Below are positions 42,622 to 52,942 of a stretch of DNA of 64,000 bases, one piece after another. Source of the stretch: Deinococcus indicus (GTDB lineage: Bacteria > Deinococcota > Deinococci > Deinococcales > Deinococcaceae); assembly GCF_002198095.1 (NCBI RefSeq), contig NZ_NHMK01000024.1, positions 1-64,000 on the forward strand, in the 5' to 3' direction. The notes under the pieces are model-generated. The model ran no database searches. It was not told the DNA's origin and worked only from the letters and a program-made list of their open reading frames with translations. Each line of letters begins with the position of its first letter. Position 1 is the first letter of the stretch. Position numbers and translations under genes: made by a program.

Positions 42622-44436
42622 TTACTCGCCGTCTGCTGCGTCGTCGTGCCAGAGGGCGCGCATTTCTTCGTTGCGTTCCAGGAGTTCGGGGAGGGTGCCG
42701 TGGTCGGTGAGGGTGCCGTTCTGGAGGAGGAGGATGCGGTCGGCGCGCAGGAGGGCGGCGCGGCGGTGGCTGACGACGAGGCAGGTGGCGTCGGTGCTGG
42801 CGAGGCCCTGCCAGAGTTGCGCTTCGGTGCGGGCGTCGAGGGCGCTGCTGACGTCGTCGAAGACGAGGAGGTCGGCGTCGCGGGCGAGCATGCGGGCGAC
42901 GGCGGCGCGCTGGATCTGTCCGCCGCTGAGTTTCACGCCGCGCGCGCCGACAGGGGTGGTGAGGCCGCTGCCGAGGCTGTCGAGGTCGGGTTCGAGGACG
43001 GCGAGTTTCACGGCGCGGCTCAGGTTGGTGTCGGGGCTGCCGCTGGTGATGTTTTCCTGCAGGGTGTCGCTGAACAGGTTGGGGATCTGGGCGGTGTACG
43101 CGCTGCGGGGCGGCACGAGGAAGGTGGCGGGGTCGTCGATAGGCTGGTCGTTCCAGTAGGTGTGGCCGCTCTGGGTGGGGATCAGGCCGAGCAGGGCGCG
43201 CAGCAGGGTGCTCTTGCCGCTGCCGATGCGGCCGGTGATGACGATGAACTCGCCGCGCCGGACGGTGAAGCTGATGTCGTGAACGCCGAGGCCGCTGGGG
43301 TGCGTGGCGCTGAGGTTCTGCACGCGCAGTTCCTGCAGGGGGATGTGGGTGGGGGCGGGGTCGGGGGCGGGCGGGTCGGCGGTCAGGTGGACGTCGTGGT
43401 GGGCGACGATGGTGGTGTCGGGGGCGTCCTGAAGGAGGCGGGTCATGCGGTCGTAGCTGACGCCGGTGCGGCGGTGGCGGGCGATGGCGTCGCCGAAGAA
43501 GCCCATGCTGCCGGTCAGGCGGGGCAGCAGGCCGATGAACAGTACGAAGTCGGCCACGTCAAGCGCGCCGCCCCGGACCTTGTTCGCGCCGAGCAGCAGC
43601 ACGAGGCCGACGGCGAGGTTGACCATGTTGGTGTTCACGCCGCGGATCAGTTCGGTCAGCAGCACGTCGCGCAGGGCAGCGTGGCGGCGCGTTTCTCCCA
43701 GGGCGCGCAGGTGGCCGACCATGCGGTCTTCCTGCGCGGCGAGTTTCACGGCGCTGACCGCTCCGAACGTCTCGCCGATGAAGTCCGTGACGCGGGCGGT
43801 CGCCTCGCGCATGCGGCGGCGGTACGTGCGGATGGTCGGCGAGAGGCGCTGCACGAACGCGATCATCAGCAGCAGCGGCGCGCATACCAGCAGCGTGATC
43901 AGGGGGTCCACGCGGGCCATCAGGGTGATGGCGATCAGGGAGTACGCGACGAAGCCCGCGCCGTCCACCCAGACTTCCGTGTACCCGGCGACGTCGTCCA
44001 CGTCGTCCCGGAAGCGGCTGACGGCCTCGGCGGGCGTGTCGGGCAGGCGGCGGCTGCGGCGGGCGGTCAGCAGGTACCCCAGCAGGTTGCGGCGCACCAG
44101 GGCGTCCAGCGTGTACCACAGCTCGATCCACGCGCGGAACGCGCCGTAGAAGATCCCGAAACGGCTGAGGCGCACGAACGCGAACCACCCGAGCGCCACC
44201 CACGCGGCGGCGATGGCGGGGTTCAGGGGTTGCCCGCCGGTTCGCAGGGCGTCGGCTTCCTCCAGGTGGCGGAACACGCCGCTGACGGCCAGGGTCAGCA
44301 GGGCGGGGCTGGCGTGCACCATGCCCCACATGAGCAGGTTGAACGCGAACAGGCCGGGTTTGTAGCGGAACAGTTCCTTCGACAGCGCGAAGGTGCGTTC
44401 CTTCGCGGGCGCGGGCGGCAGGGGAGAGGTGGTCAT
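42622..44436 (-). CDS. ABC exporter half-transporter, subunit with non-canonical ATP site
   Basis: 604 residues. Six membrane helices (about 30-320) then an ATPase domain with Walker A GRIGSGKSTLL, signature LSGGQIQRA (intact), and Walker B LLVFDDVSSALD, where the catalytic Glu is Asp. That is the usual mark of a non-hydrolysing site in heterodimeric exporters. Its partner is the gene just upstream, which has a canonical Glu but an altered signature. Together they would form one competent composite site. Substrate (lipid, drug or peptide) is unknown. 61 bases separate the two genes. Confidence 0.9.
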   Translation of the reverse strand: MTTSPLPPAPAKERTFALSKELFRYKPGLFAFNLLMWGMVHASPALLTLAVSGVFRHLEEADALRTGGQPLNPAIAAAWVALGWFAFVRLSRFGIFYGAFRAWIELWYTLDALVRRNLLGYLLTARRSRRLPDTPAEAVSRFRDDVDDVAGYTEVWVDGAGFVAYSLIAITLMARVDPLITLLVCAPLLLMIAFVQRLSPTIRTYRRRMREATARVTDFIGETFGAVSAVKLAAQEDRMVGHLRALGETRRHAALRDVLLTELIRGVNTNMVNLAVGLVLLLGANKVRGGALDVADFVLFIGLLPRLTGSMGFFGDAIARHRRTGVSYDRMTRLLQDAPDTTIVAHHDVHLTADPPAPDPAPTHIPLQELRVQNLSATHPSGLGVHDISFTVRRGEFIVITGRIGSGKSTLLRALLGLIPTQSGHTYWNDQPIDDPATFLVPPRSAYTAQIPNLFSDTLQENITSGSPDTNLSRAVKLAVLEPDLDSLGSGLTTPVGARGVKLSGGQIQRAAVARMLARDADLLVFDDVSSALDARTEAQLWQGLASTDATCLVVSHRRAALLRADRILLLQNGTLTDHGTLPELLERNEEMRALWHDDAADGE

Positions 44437-44497
44437 GCGGGACTCCAGGGGGTGCGTGGCGCGCGGGGGGCGGGCAGTGGGCAGGCCGTGCGGCCCG

Positions 44498-46318
44498 TCA
44501 TGCCAGCACTCCTTCCGGCGCGTTCTCGCTCAGCGTTCCGGCGCGCAGCAGGGCGGCGTAGTGGCTGTGCGGGTCGCGGGCCAGGTCGGCGCGCGGGCCG
44601 TCTTCCAGCACCTCGCCGCCGCCCAGGACCAGGATGCGGTCGGCGCGGGCGACCGTGTCCAGGCGGTGCGCGATGATGATGGCGGTGCGGCCGCTCAGCA
44701 GGCGGGTCATGGCGGCGGTCAGCAGGGCCTCGGTGGCGGGGTCGAGGCGGCTGCTGGGTTCGTCGAGGATGATCACGCTCGGGTCGCGCAGCAGGACGCG
44801 CGCGAAGGCCAGCAGCTGCGCCTCGCCGGCCGAGAGGCTGCCGGTGGGCAGCGGGGTGCGCACACCCTGTTCCAGCCGCGAGAGCCACAGGCCCAGGCCG
44901 ACCTCGTGCAGGGCCGCCTCGACCTGCTCGTCCGTGACGGTCGGGTCGAAGAAACTCAGGTTGTCGCGCACGCTCGCCTGGAACAGCTGCACGTCCTGCG
45001 TGACGACCGCCACGCGGCGGCGCAGGTCCTTCAGGGGCGCGTGGGTGATGTTCACGCCGCCCAGCGTGATCTCGCCGGCGGTCGCGTCGTACAGGCGCGA
45101 GATCAGGCGGGTCAGGGTGGTCTTGCCGCTGCCGGTGCGGCCCAGCAGGCCGACGGTCTGCCCGGCGGGCAGGTGGAAGGTCACGCCGCTCAGCACGCCG
45201 CGCGCCTCGGGGTCCTCGGGCGCGTACGTGAACGACACGTCCCGGAAGTCCAGCGCCAGCGGGCCGTCGCTCAGGGGCACGCTGCCGCCCGTGACGGCGG
45301 TCCGCAGCGCCAGCAGTTCCGACACGCGCCCGATGCTCGCCCCGGCCTTCTGGAGGTCCTGAAGCTGCTGCGTGAGCTGGTCAATGGGTTCCTCCACCAG
45401 CGTCATGTACTGGTACAGCAGGAACGCCGTGCCGAGCGTGATGCTCCCGGCGGCGTACAGGCCGATGGCGGTACTCAGCACCCCGACGTACCCGACGGCG
45501 AACAGCAGCATGCTCAGCTGCCACACCACGCTGCGCCGCCGCCAGGAATTGATGGACCGCGTGAAGAACTCGCGCTGCACGCGCAGGAAGCGGTTCAGGT
45601 GGTGGCCGCCGGCACCCAGGCTGCGGATGTCCTCCAGGCCGGTCAGGCGTTCCTCCACGAACCCGAACAGGCGGGCGCTGCTCTCGCGTTCCAGGCGGGT
45701 GGGTTCCACGCCCAGTTTCCGCACGCGGTTCATGGCGTACAGGGTCAGCAGCGTGAAGGTCGTGACGCCCAGGCCCACGCGCCAGTCCTCGCGGAAGAAC
45801 ATGACGAGCGCGCCGGTCAGCAGCAGCGCCGCCCCGAACACCCGCACCGCGAACTGCGAGAAGAAGTTGCTGAGGGCCGTCACGTCCCCGTCGATGCGTT
45901 CGATCATCTCGCCCGGCGTGCGTTCCTTGTGTTCGCGCATGTCCAGCGACAGCAGGTGGTCCATCAGGTCGGCGCGCAGGCGGTTCGTGGCGGTCCAGCC
46001 GACCCGCGCGCCCACGTACGTCGCGCCGGCCGTCATGAACTGCACGCCGACCGCCAGCGCGATGTACACGCCGGCCAGCTGCGCCAGCAGGGCCGGGTCG
46101 GCCCCGGCGCCCAGCCGGGCGTTGTCCACGAACTGCGCCAGCAGCTGCGGCAGGGTCAGGTTCAGGGCGGTGCCGGTCAGCAGCAGCGCCGCCAGCGCCA
46201 GCACCTGCCATTTCAGGGGCCCCAGGTACGTGGCGAGCACCCCCAGCGCCGTCGAGGGCCGGCCCGGTGAGGGCGCGTCCGGCGGGTAGGAGGAAGAAGT
46301 GGAAGCAGACGCCGTCAT
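44498..46318 (-). CDS. ABC exporter half-transporter, subunit with canonical Walker B
   Basis: 606 residues. Six membrane helices, then Walker A GRTGSGKTTLTR, signature LSAGEAQLL (consensus LSGGQ altered), and Walker B VIILDEPSSRLD with the catalytic Glu present. In a heterodimer the active site pairs this Walker B with the intact LSGGQ of the neighbour, while the other site is degenerate at both sides, as in TM287/288- or BmrCD-type exporters. A single transcript with the downstream gene is likely. Confidence 0.9.
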   Translation of the reverse strand: MTASASTSSSYPPDAPSPGRPSTALGVLATYLGPLKWQVLALAALLLTGTALNLTLPQLLAQFVDNARLGAGADPALLAQLAGVYIALAVGVQFMTAGATYVGARVGWTATNRLRADLMDHLLSLDMREHKERTPGEMIERIDGDVTALSNFFSQFAVRVFGAALLLTGALVMFFREDWRVGLGVTTFTLLTLYAMNRVRKLGVEPTRLERESSARLFGFVEERLTGLEDIRSLGAGGHHLNRFLRVQREFFTRSINSWRRRSVVWQLSMLLFAVGYVGVLSTAIGLYAAGSITLGTAFLLYQYMTLVEEPIDQLTQQLQDLQKAGASIGRVSELLALRTAVTGGSVPLSDGPLALDFRDVSFTYAPEDPEARGVLSGVTFHLPAGQTVGLLGRTGSGKTTLTRLISRLYDATAGEITLGGVNITHAPLKDLRRRVAVVTQDVQLFQASVRDNLSFFDPTVTDEQVEAALHEVGLGLWLSRLEQGVRTPLPTGSLSAGEAQLLAFARVLLRDPSVIILDEPSSRLDPATEALLTAAMTRLLSGRTAIIIAHRLDTVARADRILVLGGGEVLEDGPRADLARDPHSHYAALLRAGTLSENAPEGVLA

Positions 46319-46434
46319 CCTGACAGGCTAGGTCGGATGCCCGCAGCGGCGCATCCGCCGAGTGGCGCATGTCCGTCCTGACCGGACCCCGGAAGGTGGC
46401 GGGCTGGCTCCCCCGGCCGGCTCCCCCTGCCGGG

Positions 46435-47784
46435 CTACCCCTGCGCCCGCAGCCGGTCGCGCAGCCAGCGGTAACTGTCCCTGGGCGTGCGCTCCAGCGT
46501 CCCGAAATCCACGTGGACCAGCCCGGTGCGCAGGCGGTACCCGGCGTCCCACTCGAAGCCGTCCAGCAGGCTGTGCACGAACACGCCCCGCACCGGTGCG
46601 CCCTGCGTCAGCGCGTCGGCCACGGCCTCCAGGTGCCGGTCCAGGAAGCGGATGCGGGCGTCGTCGCGCACCCGGCCCCCGTCGTCCGGCGTGTCGGTGT
46701 CGGCGGCCCCGGCGAAGCCGACGGTCACGATCAGCGGCGGGCAGGTGTCGCCGTAGCGGGCTTTCAGGCCGGTCAGCGTCTGCGTCAGGCCCTCCGGCAC
46801 GACCGACGCGCCGGACGCCGTGCGCTCGCGGTCCGGGACGGTCCCGACCTCCAGGCCCAGCAGGCCCCGCCCGGCCCGCACCCAGTCCGGCTGGGTGTAG
46901 TGAACGCCCAGGAAATCCAGCGGCGCCGCCATGACCGCGTGATCACCGGCCCGCACGGCCTCCAGCACCTGCGGCGCCCGCTCGGACAGCAGGTTCAGCA
47001 GGGCGGCCGGGTACCCGCCGCGCAGCAGCGGGTCCGTGAACAGGTCGCCGCGCAGGGCGCCCATCAGGGTCGCGGCGCGCTCGTCGCGGTCCGTGGCGGG
47101 CCACGCCGGGGCGTACCCGTTCGCGACTCCCACCTGCCGCGCGCCCGCCTCGCGCAGCGCCCGCACCGCCAGCCCGTGCGCCAGCAGCGCGTGGTGCGCG
47201 GCCGCGAAGGCCTCCAGGCCCAGCCGCAGCCCCGGCGCGTGCCGGCCCCGCACGTACCCCTGCGCCACCGCCGTGAACGGGTCCGTGAGCGTCACGAACG
47301 CCGACACGCGGTCCGCGAGGCGCTCGGCGACCCGCGAGGCGTACTCCTCGAACCGGTACGCCGTGTCGCGCGCCAGCCACCCGCCCCCGTCCTGAAGGGC
47401 CTGCGGCAGGTCCCAGTGGTGCAGCGCCGCCCACGGCTGCACGCCCCGGCCCAGCAGCTCGTCGGTCAGGCGGTCGTAGAAGGCCAGGCCCGGCACGCTG
47501 AACCGCCCGCGTCCGCCCGGCTGCACCCGCGACCACGACACGCTGAACCGGTACGCGCCCACGCCCAGGTCGCGCAGCAGGTCCAGATCCTGCGGCCAGC
47601 GCCGCGCGTGCCCGCCCGCCGCCTCGCCGCCCGGCACGCCCCGCGCCCAGCTGAACAGGTCCCACACGCTGCCCCGGCCCTCGCGGCCCTCCGGCCCTCC
47701 GGTGGCGCCACCACCACCACCTCCCCCCTCAATCTGATACGCCGCCGTGGACGCGCCCCACACGAACCCTGCCGGGAAAGTCAT
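46435..47784 (-). CDS. GH1-fold protein lacking both catalytic glutamates
   Basis: 449 residues from the ATG at 47784. The GH1 beta-glucosidase fold is clear: [14 protein letters not shown] at the start, HHWDLPQ, VNGYAPAW-like region, and SLLDGFEW with [17 protein letters not shown] at the end. But the acid/base motif TLNEP reads TLTDP (D168 in place of Glu), and the nucleophile motif ITENG reads VTVGF (V355 in place of Glu). The length and flanking motifs rule out a simple frameshift. It cannot work as a standard retaining glycosidase; it may be a sugar-binding or regulatory pseudoenzyme, or use another mechanism. Divergent from hemC. Confidence 0.85.
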   Translation of the reverse strand: MTFPAGFVWGASTAAYQIEGGGGGGGATGGPEGREGRGSVWDLFSWARGVPGGEAAGGHARRWPQDLDLLRDLGVGAYRFSVSWSRVQPGGRGRFSVPGLAFYDRLTDELLGRGVQPWAALHHWDLPQALQDGGGWLARDTAYRFEEYASRVAERLADRVSAFVTLTDPFTAVAQGYVRGRHAPGLRLGLEAFAAAHHALLAHGLAVRALREAGARQVGVANGYAPAWPATDRDERAATLMGALRGDLFTDPLLRGGYPAALLNLLSERAPQVLEAVRAGDHAVMAAPLDFLGVHYTQPDWVRAGRGLLGLEVGTVPDRERTASGASVVPEGLTQTLTGLKARYGDTCPPLIVTVGFAGAADTDTPDDGGRVRDDARIRFLDRHLEAVADALTQGAPVRGVFVHSLLDGFEWDAGYRLRTGLVHVDFGTLERTPRDSYRWLRDRLRAQG

Positions 47785-47884
47785 GCCTGCATTCTGCACG
47801 CTGGGAACGGCCCGCCGGTCAGGCCGGACGCCGCCGCAGGGCGGGAGCGCGCCGCATCCGGGACGCCCCTCACCCCGCAACCCG

Positions 47885-47890
47885 TATAAT
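47885..47890 (+). promoter_or_regulatory. Perfect -10 box (TATAAT) of hemC
   Basis: TATAAT ends 9 bases before the ATG at 47900, so the hemC transcript should begin at or a few bases before its start codon. Confidence 0.75.
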
Positions 47891-47899
47891 GTGCGGGTT

Positions 47900-48829
<930 letters not shown>

Positions 48830-48834
48830 GGCGC

Positions 48835-49014
48835 ATGAACCGCCTGCCCCCGCTGGCCATCGCCCTGGCCGCCGCGCTGCTGTGGCTGGCCATCGGCCTG
48901 TGGCAGCGCACGTCCGCCGGCACGCCCCTGAACTCCGCCCTGATCGCCGAACTGCCCCTGACGCTGGTCGTGTTCGGGCTGTCGTTCGTGTGGGCCAGAC
49001 TGCGCCGCCGCTGA
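48835..49014 (+). CDS. Small two-helix membrane protein
   Basis: 59 residues: helix LAIALAAALLWLAIGLW, a polar turn with QRTSAGTPLNS, helix LIAELPLTLVVFGLSFVW, and a basic end (ARLRRR). It starts 5 bases after the hemC stop and is likely co-transcribed. No family recognised. Similar in layout, but not in sequence, to the 67-residue protein at 21824. Confidence 0.65.
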   Translation: MNRLPPLAIALAAALLWLAIGLWQRTSAGTPLNSALIAELPLTLVVFGLSFVWARLRRR

Positions 49015-49044
49015 CCCGGCCCCCGGAACCTGCCCCCGCAGGCC

Positions 49045-49090
49045 GCGCCCCGCCGCTCCCGTCCGGACAGACCGGGAAGCGGCGGGGCGC
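49045..49090 (+). terminator. Terminator-like hairpin after the hemC unit
   Basis: A perfect 13-bp stem (49045-49057 with 49078-49090) with additional TCCGG/CCGG inner pairing. It ends just before the TAGCAT box of the asparaginase gene. Confidence 0.75.
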
Positions 49091-49111
49091 GGTTGCTCTA
49101 GCATCACGGAC

Positions 49112-50077
49112 ATGTCCACCCCACCCAGACTCGCGGTCATTCACACGGGCGGCACCATCGCCAGCCGCCCCAGCCCCGACGGGCGCGGCCTGACACCCCA
49201 GCAGGCGCCCAGCGTGCCCGGCCTGGACGGCGTGCAGGTCCATGACGTGCAGCCCTTCAGTCTGCCCAGCCCCCACATGACCCCGGCGCACATGGGGCAA
49301 CTGGCCGCGCTGATCGAGACGCTCGCCCCCGACCACGACGGGATGGTCGTCACGCACGGCACCGACACCCTGGAGGAGACGGCGTTCGCGCTGCACCTGA
49401 CCCTGAACGTGCCCGTCCCGGTCGTCCTGACCGGCAGCATGCGCCACGCCGAGGAAGTCAGCTGGGACGGCCCCGCCAACCTGCTGGACGCCGCGCACGT
49501 CGCCCTGCACCCCAGCAGCCGCGAGCGCGGGCCGCTCGTGGTGATCGGCGGGGACATCTTCGACGCGCGGACCGTCACCAAGATCCACACGACCGCCGTG
49601 GACGCCTTCGGCGGCTACCCCGGCCCCATCGGCCGCATCGACCGCGAGGGCCGCACGCCCCGCCTGCACTACTTCGCGCGGCCCGAACCGCGCGCCACGT
49701 ACCGCCCCGCGCACCTGAACGCCCGCGTGGAGATCCTGTACGCCTACGCCGGCTGGACCGGCGAGGGCTACGCCGAGGCCGAGGCGCGCGCCGACGGGCT
49801 GGTCATCGCCGCGCTGGGCACCGGGAACCTCCCGGCGGAACTGCTCCCCCTGATCCGCGCGACCGATAAGCCCGTGATCATCGCCACCCGCACGCACGCC
49901 GGGCCGGTCCTGCCCGTGTACGGCTACGCGGGCGGCGGCGCCACCCTGGTCGAGGCCGGCGCGATTCCCGCCAGTTTCCTGAACGCCCACAAGGCCCGCC
50001 TGCTGCTGCTGATCCTGCTCGGCCAGGGCCTGACGCGCGAGCAGATCCGCGCGGTGTTCGAACGCGACGAGTTCTGA
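49112..50077 (+). CDS. L-asparaginase / asparaginase-like amidohydrolase
   Basis: 321 residues. The two threonine motifs are present: VIHTGGTIASR near the N-terminus (nucleophile Thr) and VVTHGTDTLEETA (second Thr with Asp, and later Lys region VLTGSM). No signal peptide, so it is a cytoplasmic type. It hydrolyses asparagine to aspartate and ammonia. TAGCAT (49099-49104) ends 7 bases before the ATG, the leaderless pattern. Confidence 0.93.
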   Translation: MSTPPRLAVIHTGGTIASRPSPDGRGLTPQQAPSVPGLDGVQVHDVQPFSLPSPHMTPAHMGQLAALIETLAPDHDGMVVTHGTDTLEETAFALHLTLNVPVPVVLTGSMRHAEEVSWDGPANLLDAAHVALHPSSRERGPLVVIGGDIFDARTVTKIHTTAVDAFGGYPGPIGRIDREGRTPRLHYFARPEPRATYRPAHLNARVEILYAYAGWTGEGYAEAEARADGLVIAALGTGNLPAELLPLIRATDKPVIIATRTHAGPVLPVYGYAGGGATLVEAGAIPASFLNAHKARLLLLILLGQGLTREQIRAVFERDEF

Positions 50078-50128
50078 AGGTGGTGCGCTGGGCCCTGCGT
50101 GCCGGGCCACAGCGAGGAGTCAAAGCAG

Positions 50129-50160
50129 ACCCCCACCCGGCCACGCGGCGGGGTGGGGGT
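50129..50160. terminator. Bidirectional terminator between asparaginase and zinc-ribbon protein genes
   Basis: ACCCCCACCC (50129-50138) pairs with GGGTGGGGGT (50151-50160) between two convergent genes. No T run on either strand. Confidence 0.75.
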
Positions 50161-50174
50161 GCTGTCCGGTCTGC

Positions 50175-50900
50175 TTACGCCAGATCGAGGCGGATCAGGA
50201 AGCGGCCGCAGCTGGGGCACTTCACGGGCGGCAGTTTGCCCAGCGCGGCTTTCTGCTGCACGTTGACGGGCAGGTTCACGTTGCAGCCGCTGCAGCGTCC
50301 GGCCTTGATCTCCACGACGCCCAGGCCCTTCTTGGCGCGGCGGATCATGTCGTACTCGCGCACGGTGCGGGTGTCGAGTTCGCCCACCAGACGGGCGCGT
50401 TCCTGACGGTCCGCCTCGCCCTGGGCGCGCAGGTCCTGCACGCGGGCGTCGTCCTGTTCTTCCAGGGTGTTCAGGGTGGGGCGCAGGGCGCGGTGCTGGG
50501 CGCGCAGGTCGGCGGCGCGTTCGTTCAGTTCGCGCTGCCGCTCGCGCAGCGGCACGAGGTCCTCTTCCATCTCGTCGGCGCGTTCGCTGAGCATCTGGAT
50601 GCGGCTGCCGTACTGCGACTGCGCGCGGGCGTCGAAGGCGTTCTTCTCCTGTTCCTCCTCGGCGCGGGCGATCTGCTCGCGGGTGCCGGCCAGGTCGAGT
50701 TCCTGCTGGCGCACGCGCTTGTCGATGCCCTCGAGGGTGATCTCGGTGTCCTCGAGTTCGTTGTTCAGGCGTTCCTGCTCGGCGCGGGCGGCGCGCAGCT
50801 CGTCAGGAATGTTGCTTTCCTCGTCGCGCAGGCGATCAAGGTTCAGATCCAGTTCCTGAACGTGGTGCAGGCGGCGAAGGGGGGAGGAGTCACTCATCAC
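50175..50900 (-). CDS. Coiled-coil protein with C-terminal zinc ribbon (CT398-like)
   Basis: 241 residues. Residues 15-170 are a long charged coiled coil (heptads with ELDLNLDRLRDEE, QSQYGSRIQMLSERADEMEEDLVPLRERQREL). The tail has CSGCNVNLPVN and KCPSCGRFL, two CxxC pairs 20 or so residues apart that would hold one zinc ion. This architecture is widespread and is thought to bind nucleic acids or a protein complex, but the role is not settled. Convergent with the asparaginase gene. Confidence 0.85.
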   Translation of the reverse strand: MMSDSSPLRRLHHVQELDLNLDRLRDEESNIPDELRAARAEQERLNNELEDTEITLEGIDKRVRQQELDLAGTREQIARAEEEQEKNAFDARAQSQYGSRIQMLSERADEMEEDLVPLRERQRELNERAADLRAQHRALRPTLNTLEEQDDARVQDLRAQGEADRQERARLVGELDTRTVREYDMIRRAKKGLGVVEIKAGRCSGCNVNLPVNVQQKAALGKLPPVKCPSCGRFLIRLDLA

Positions 50901-50933
50901 TGGTCAGTCTACCCCCCCGGCCGGGTGAAGGGG

Positions 50934-52184
50934 TCACGCGGCCGGAGGAGCGGCGGGCGCCGGCGCGTTCCGCCGCGCGTGACGGTACAGGCCCAGGTAG
51001 ATGGCCAGCACGCTCCCGGCGTACATCAGCAGCGTCCACGCGAACAGCAGCTCAAAGGCCAGCGTGAACGGCAGCGCGCCGCGCACCACGCCCGACAGGG
51101 CGCTGCTGGCCGCCCACCCGAAGTTCCAGGCGATCACGTTCACGGCCGAGTACATGGGACGGTCCCGTTCCGGCAGGGCGCTCATGGCGTACGCGCTGTA
51201 CACCGGCCCGGCGGCGTTCATCAGGGCGCCGCGCGTGAACAGCGCCGCCGTGACCAGCCACAGGCTCGGCGCGAAGCCCAGCACCGCCAGGAACGGCAGT
51301 GAACTGGCCTGCACGACCAGCACTGCCTGCAGCGGCCCCATGCGCCGCACCAGCAGCGGTTGCAGCAGCGCCGTGGCGGCCGTGGCGAGACTCGTCCAGG
51401 CGAACAGCGTGCCCAGGCCCGCGTAACTGATCTGGAACTTGCCCTCGATGAACACGTTCAGGAACGGAATGGTCGCCCCGGCCCCCAGGCCCACCAGGAT
51501 GTTCGGCGCGACCAGCCGCGCCATGGTGCCCTTGTCCTGAATGCTGAAACTGCGGCCCTCGCGGGTGGTCTTGCCGCTCGGTTTCAGGGCCAGTACCGGA
51601 AGCAGCCCGGCCAGTTGCAGCGCCGCCGCGACGAGCAGCGCCGTGCGCAGCGCCCCCAGCCCGTCGGCGGGCGTGCCGGTCCAGGCGGCGTACAGGCCCG
51701 GCACCTGCCCGCCCAGCAGGTTTCCCAGGAAGCCCGCGCCGGTCATCAGGGCGTTCTGCACGCTGAACAGCGTCACGCGGTTGCTCTCGTCGCTGTTGTT
51801 CGCCATGAACGGCGAGGACGCCACGACCGTCAGCGCCGCTCCCGCCCCCTGCACCAGCGCCCCGGCGATCACCATCACCGGCCCGCCCGCTGCGGCCAGC
51901 AGCACGGTCCCCACGACGCTCAGGACCGCCCCGACCTTCAGGGTGTGGGCGTTGCTGATCCGCCGCGCCAGCGCCACCGCCGGCAGGCTCAGGGCGGCCA
52001 GCGTCACGGCCGGCAGGGCGTTCATCAGGCCCTGCCACTCGGGACCCAGGCCCAGCGCCCGCAGGTAGAAGTTCAGGAACAGTCCCGTGAACGCCTGCGA
52101 CAGCCCGAACGAGAACACCGCCGCCAGGAACAGCCACACCTGCCGCGAGAACCGCCACGACTGCCCCCGCCCCGGCGCGCTCAT
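50934..52184 (-). CDS. Major facilitator superfamily transporter
   Basis: 416 residues from the ATG at 52184, which overlaps the nth stop codon (ATGA). About twelve hydrophobic helices; FSFGLSQAFTGLFLNFYLRALGLG at the start and a central cytoplasmic loop KPSGKTTREGRSFS after helix 6. A longer upstream frame is rejected since it would run over nth in another frame. No motif gives the substrate. Co-expression with endonuclease III is implied by the overlap but may have no functional meaning. Confidence 0.88.
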   Translation of the reverse strand: MSAPGRGQSWRFSRQVWLFLAAVFSFGLSQAFTGLFLNFYLRALGLGPEWQGLMNALPAVTLAALSLPAVALARRISNAHTLKVGAVLSVVGTVLLAAAGGPVMVIAGALVQGAGAALTVVASSPFMANNSDESNRVTLFSVQNALMTGAGFLGNLLGGQVPGLYAAWTGTPADGLGALRTALLVAAALQLAGLLPVLALKPSGKTTREGRSFSIQDKGTMARLVAPNILVGLGAGATIPFLNVFIEGKFQISYAGLGTLFAWTSLATAATALLQPLLVRRMGPLQAVLVVQASSLPFLAVLGFAPSLWLVTAALFTRGALMNAAGPVYSAYAMSALPERDRPMYSAVNVIAWNFGWAASSALSGVVRGALPFTLAFELLFAWTLLMYAGSVLAIYLGLYRHARRNAPAPAAPPAA

Positions 52185-52855
52185 TCCACGCCCACTTTCG
52201 GGCAGAACGTGGCCATCACGCACGCCCCGCACGCCGGTTTGCGAGCTGCGCAGACCCGCCGCCCGTGCAGGATCAGCGCGTGGTGCAGGAACACCCACCT
52301 CCCCCGCGCAAAGAGCTTCTGAAGGTCCGCCTCCACCCTGTCCGGGTTGGTCTGCACGCTCAGGCCCAGCCGCCGCGCCAGTCGCCCCACGTGCGTATCC
52401 ACCGCGATGGCCGGGTACCCGAACGCGTTACTGAGGACCACGTTCGCGGTCTTGCGGCCCGCGCCGGGCAGCGCCACGACCGCCGCGAAATCGTTCGGGA
52501 CCTCGCCCCCGTGCCGCTCGACCAGCAGCCGCGCCAGCGCCGCGAGGTTGCGCGCCTTGCTCCGGAACAGCCCGATCCGGCGGATGAACGGCTCGATGTC
52601 CTCCGGCTGCGCCGCGCTCATGGCCTGCGCGTCCGGGTACGCCGCGAACAGGGCGGGCGTCGCGGCGTTCACGCTCACGTCCGTGGCCTGCGCGCTCAGG
52701 ACCGTCGCCACCAGCAGCTCAAAGGGCGTGCGGAACTCCAGTTCCGTGCGGGCGTCCGGGTACAGCGCCTCCAGCGCGCCCAGCACCTGCGGCGCCCGCG
52801 CCCGCGTGCCTGCCGGCAACCGCGCCGGAGTGGATCTGGAAGGAGTGACGGTCAT
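52181..52855 (-). CDS. nth: Endonuclease III (DNA glycosylase/AP lyase)
   Basis: 224 residues. Helix-hairpin-helix motif LPGAGRKTANVVL with the catalytic Lys, VDTHVGRLARRLGL with the catalytic Asp, and the C-terminal 4Fe-4S loop C-x6-C-x2-C-x5-C (CAARKPACGACVMATFC). It removes oxidised pyrimidines and cleaves abasic sites, part of base-excision repair; Deinococcus often has several copies. A TAGCTT box 9 bases before the ATG fits a leaderless transcript. The first 20 residues are a low-complexity tail. Confidence 0.95.
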   Translation of the reverse strand: MTVTPSRSTPARLPAGTRARAPQVLGALEALYPDARTELEFRTPFELLVATVLSAQATDVSVNAATPALFAAYPDAQAMSAAQPEDIEPFIRRIGLFRSKARNLAALARLLVERHGGEVPNDFAAVVALPGAGRKTANVVLSNAFGYPAIAVDTHVGRLARRLGLSVQTNPDRVEADLQKLFARGRWVFLHHALILHGRRVCAARKPACGACVMATFCPKVGVE

Positions 52856-52942
52856 CGCAGCCCAAGCTACACCCCACCCCCCACGCCCGTCCGCGCGGAA
52901 CAGACACGCAACCCCCGCCGGTCAGGGCGCGTATGCACAGGT

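Noticed and set aside
42589..44676. Long plus-strand frame across the ABC exporter
   Set aside because: Gly/Val/Glu-rich shadow of the minus-strand transporter.
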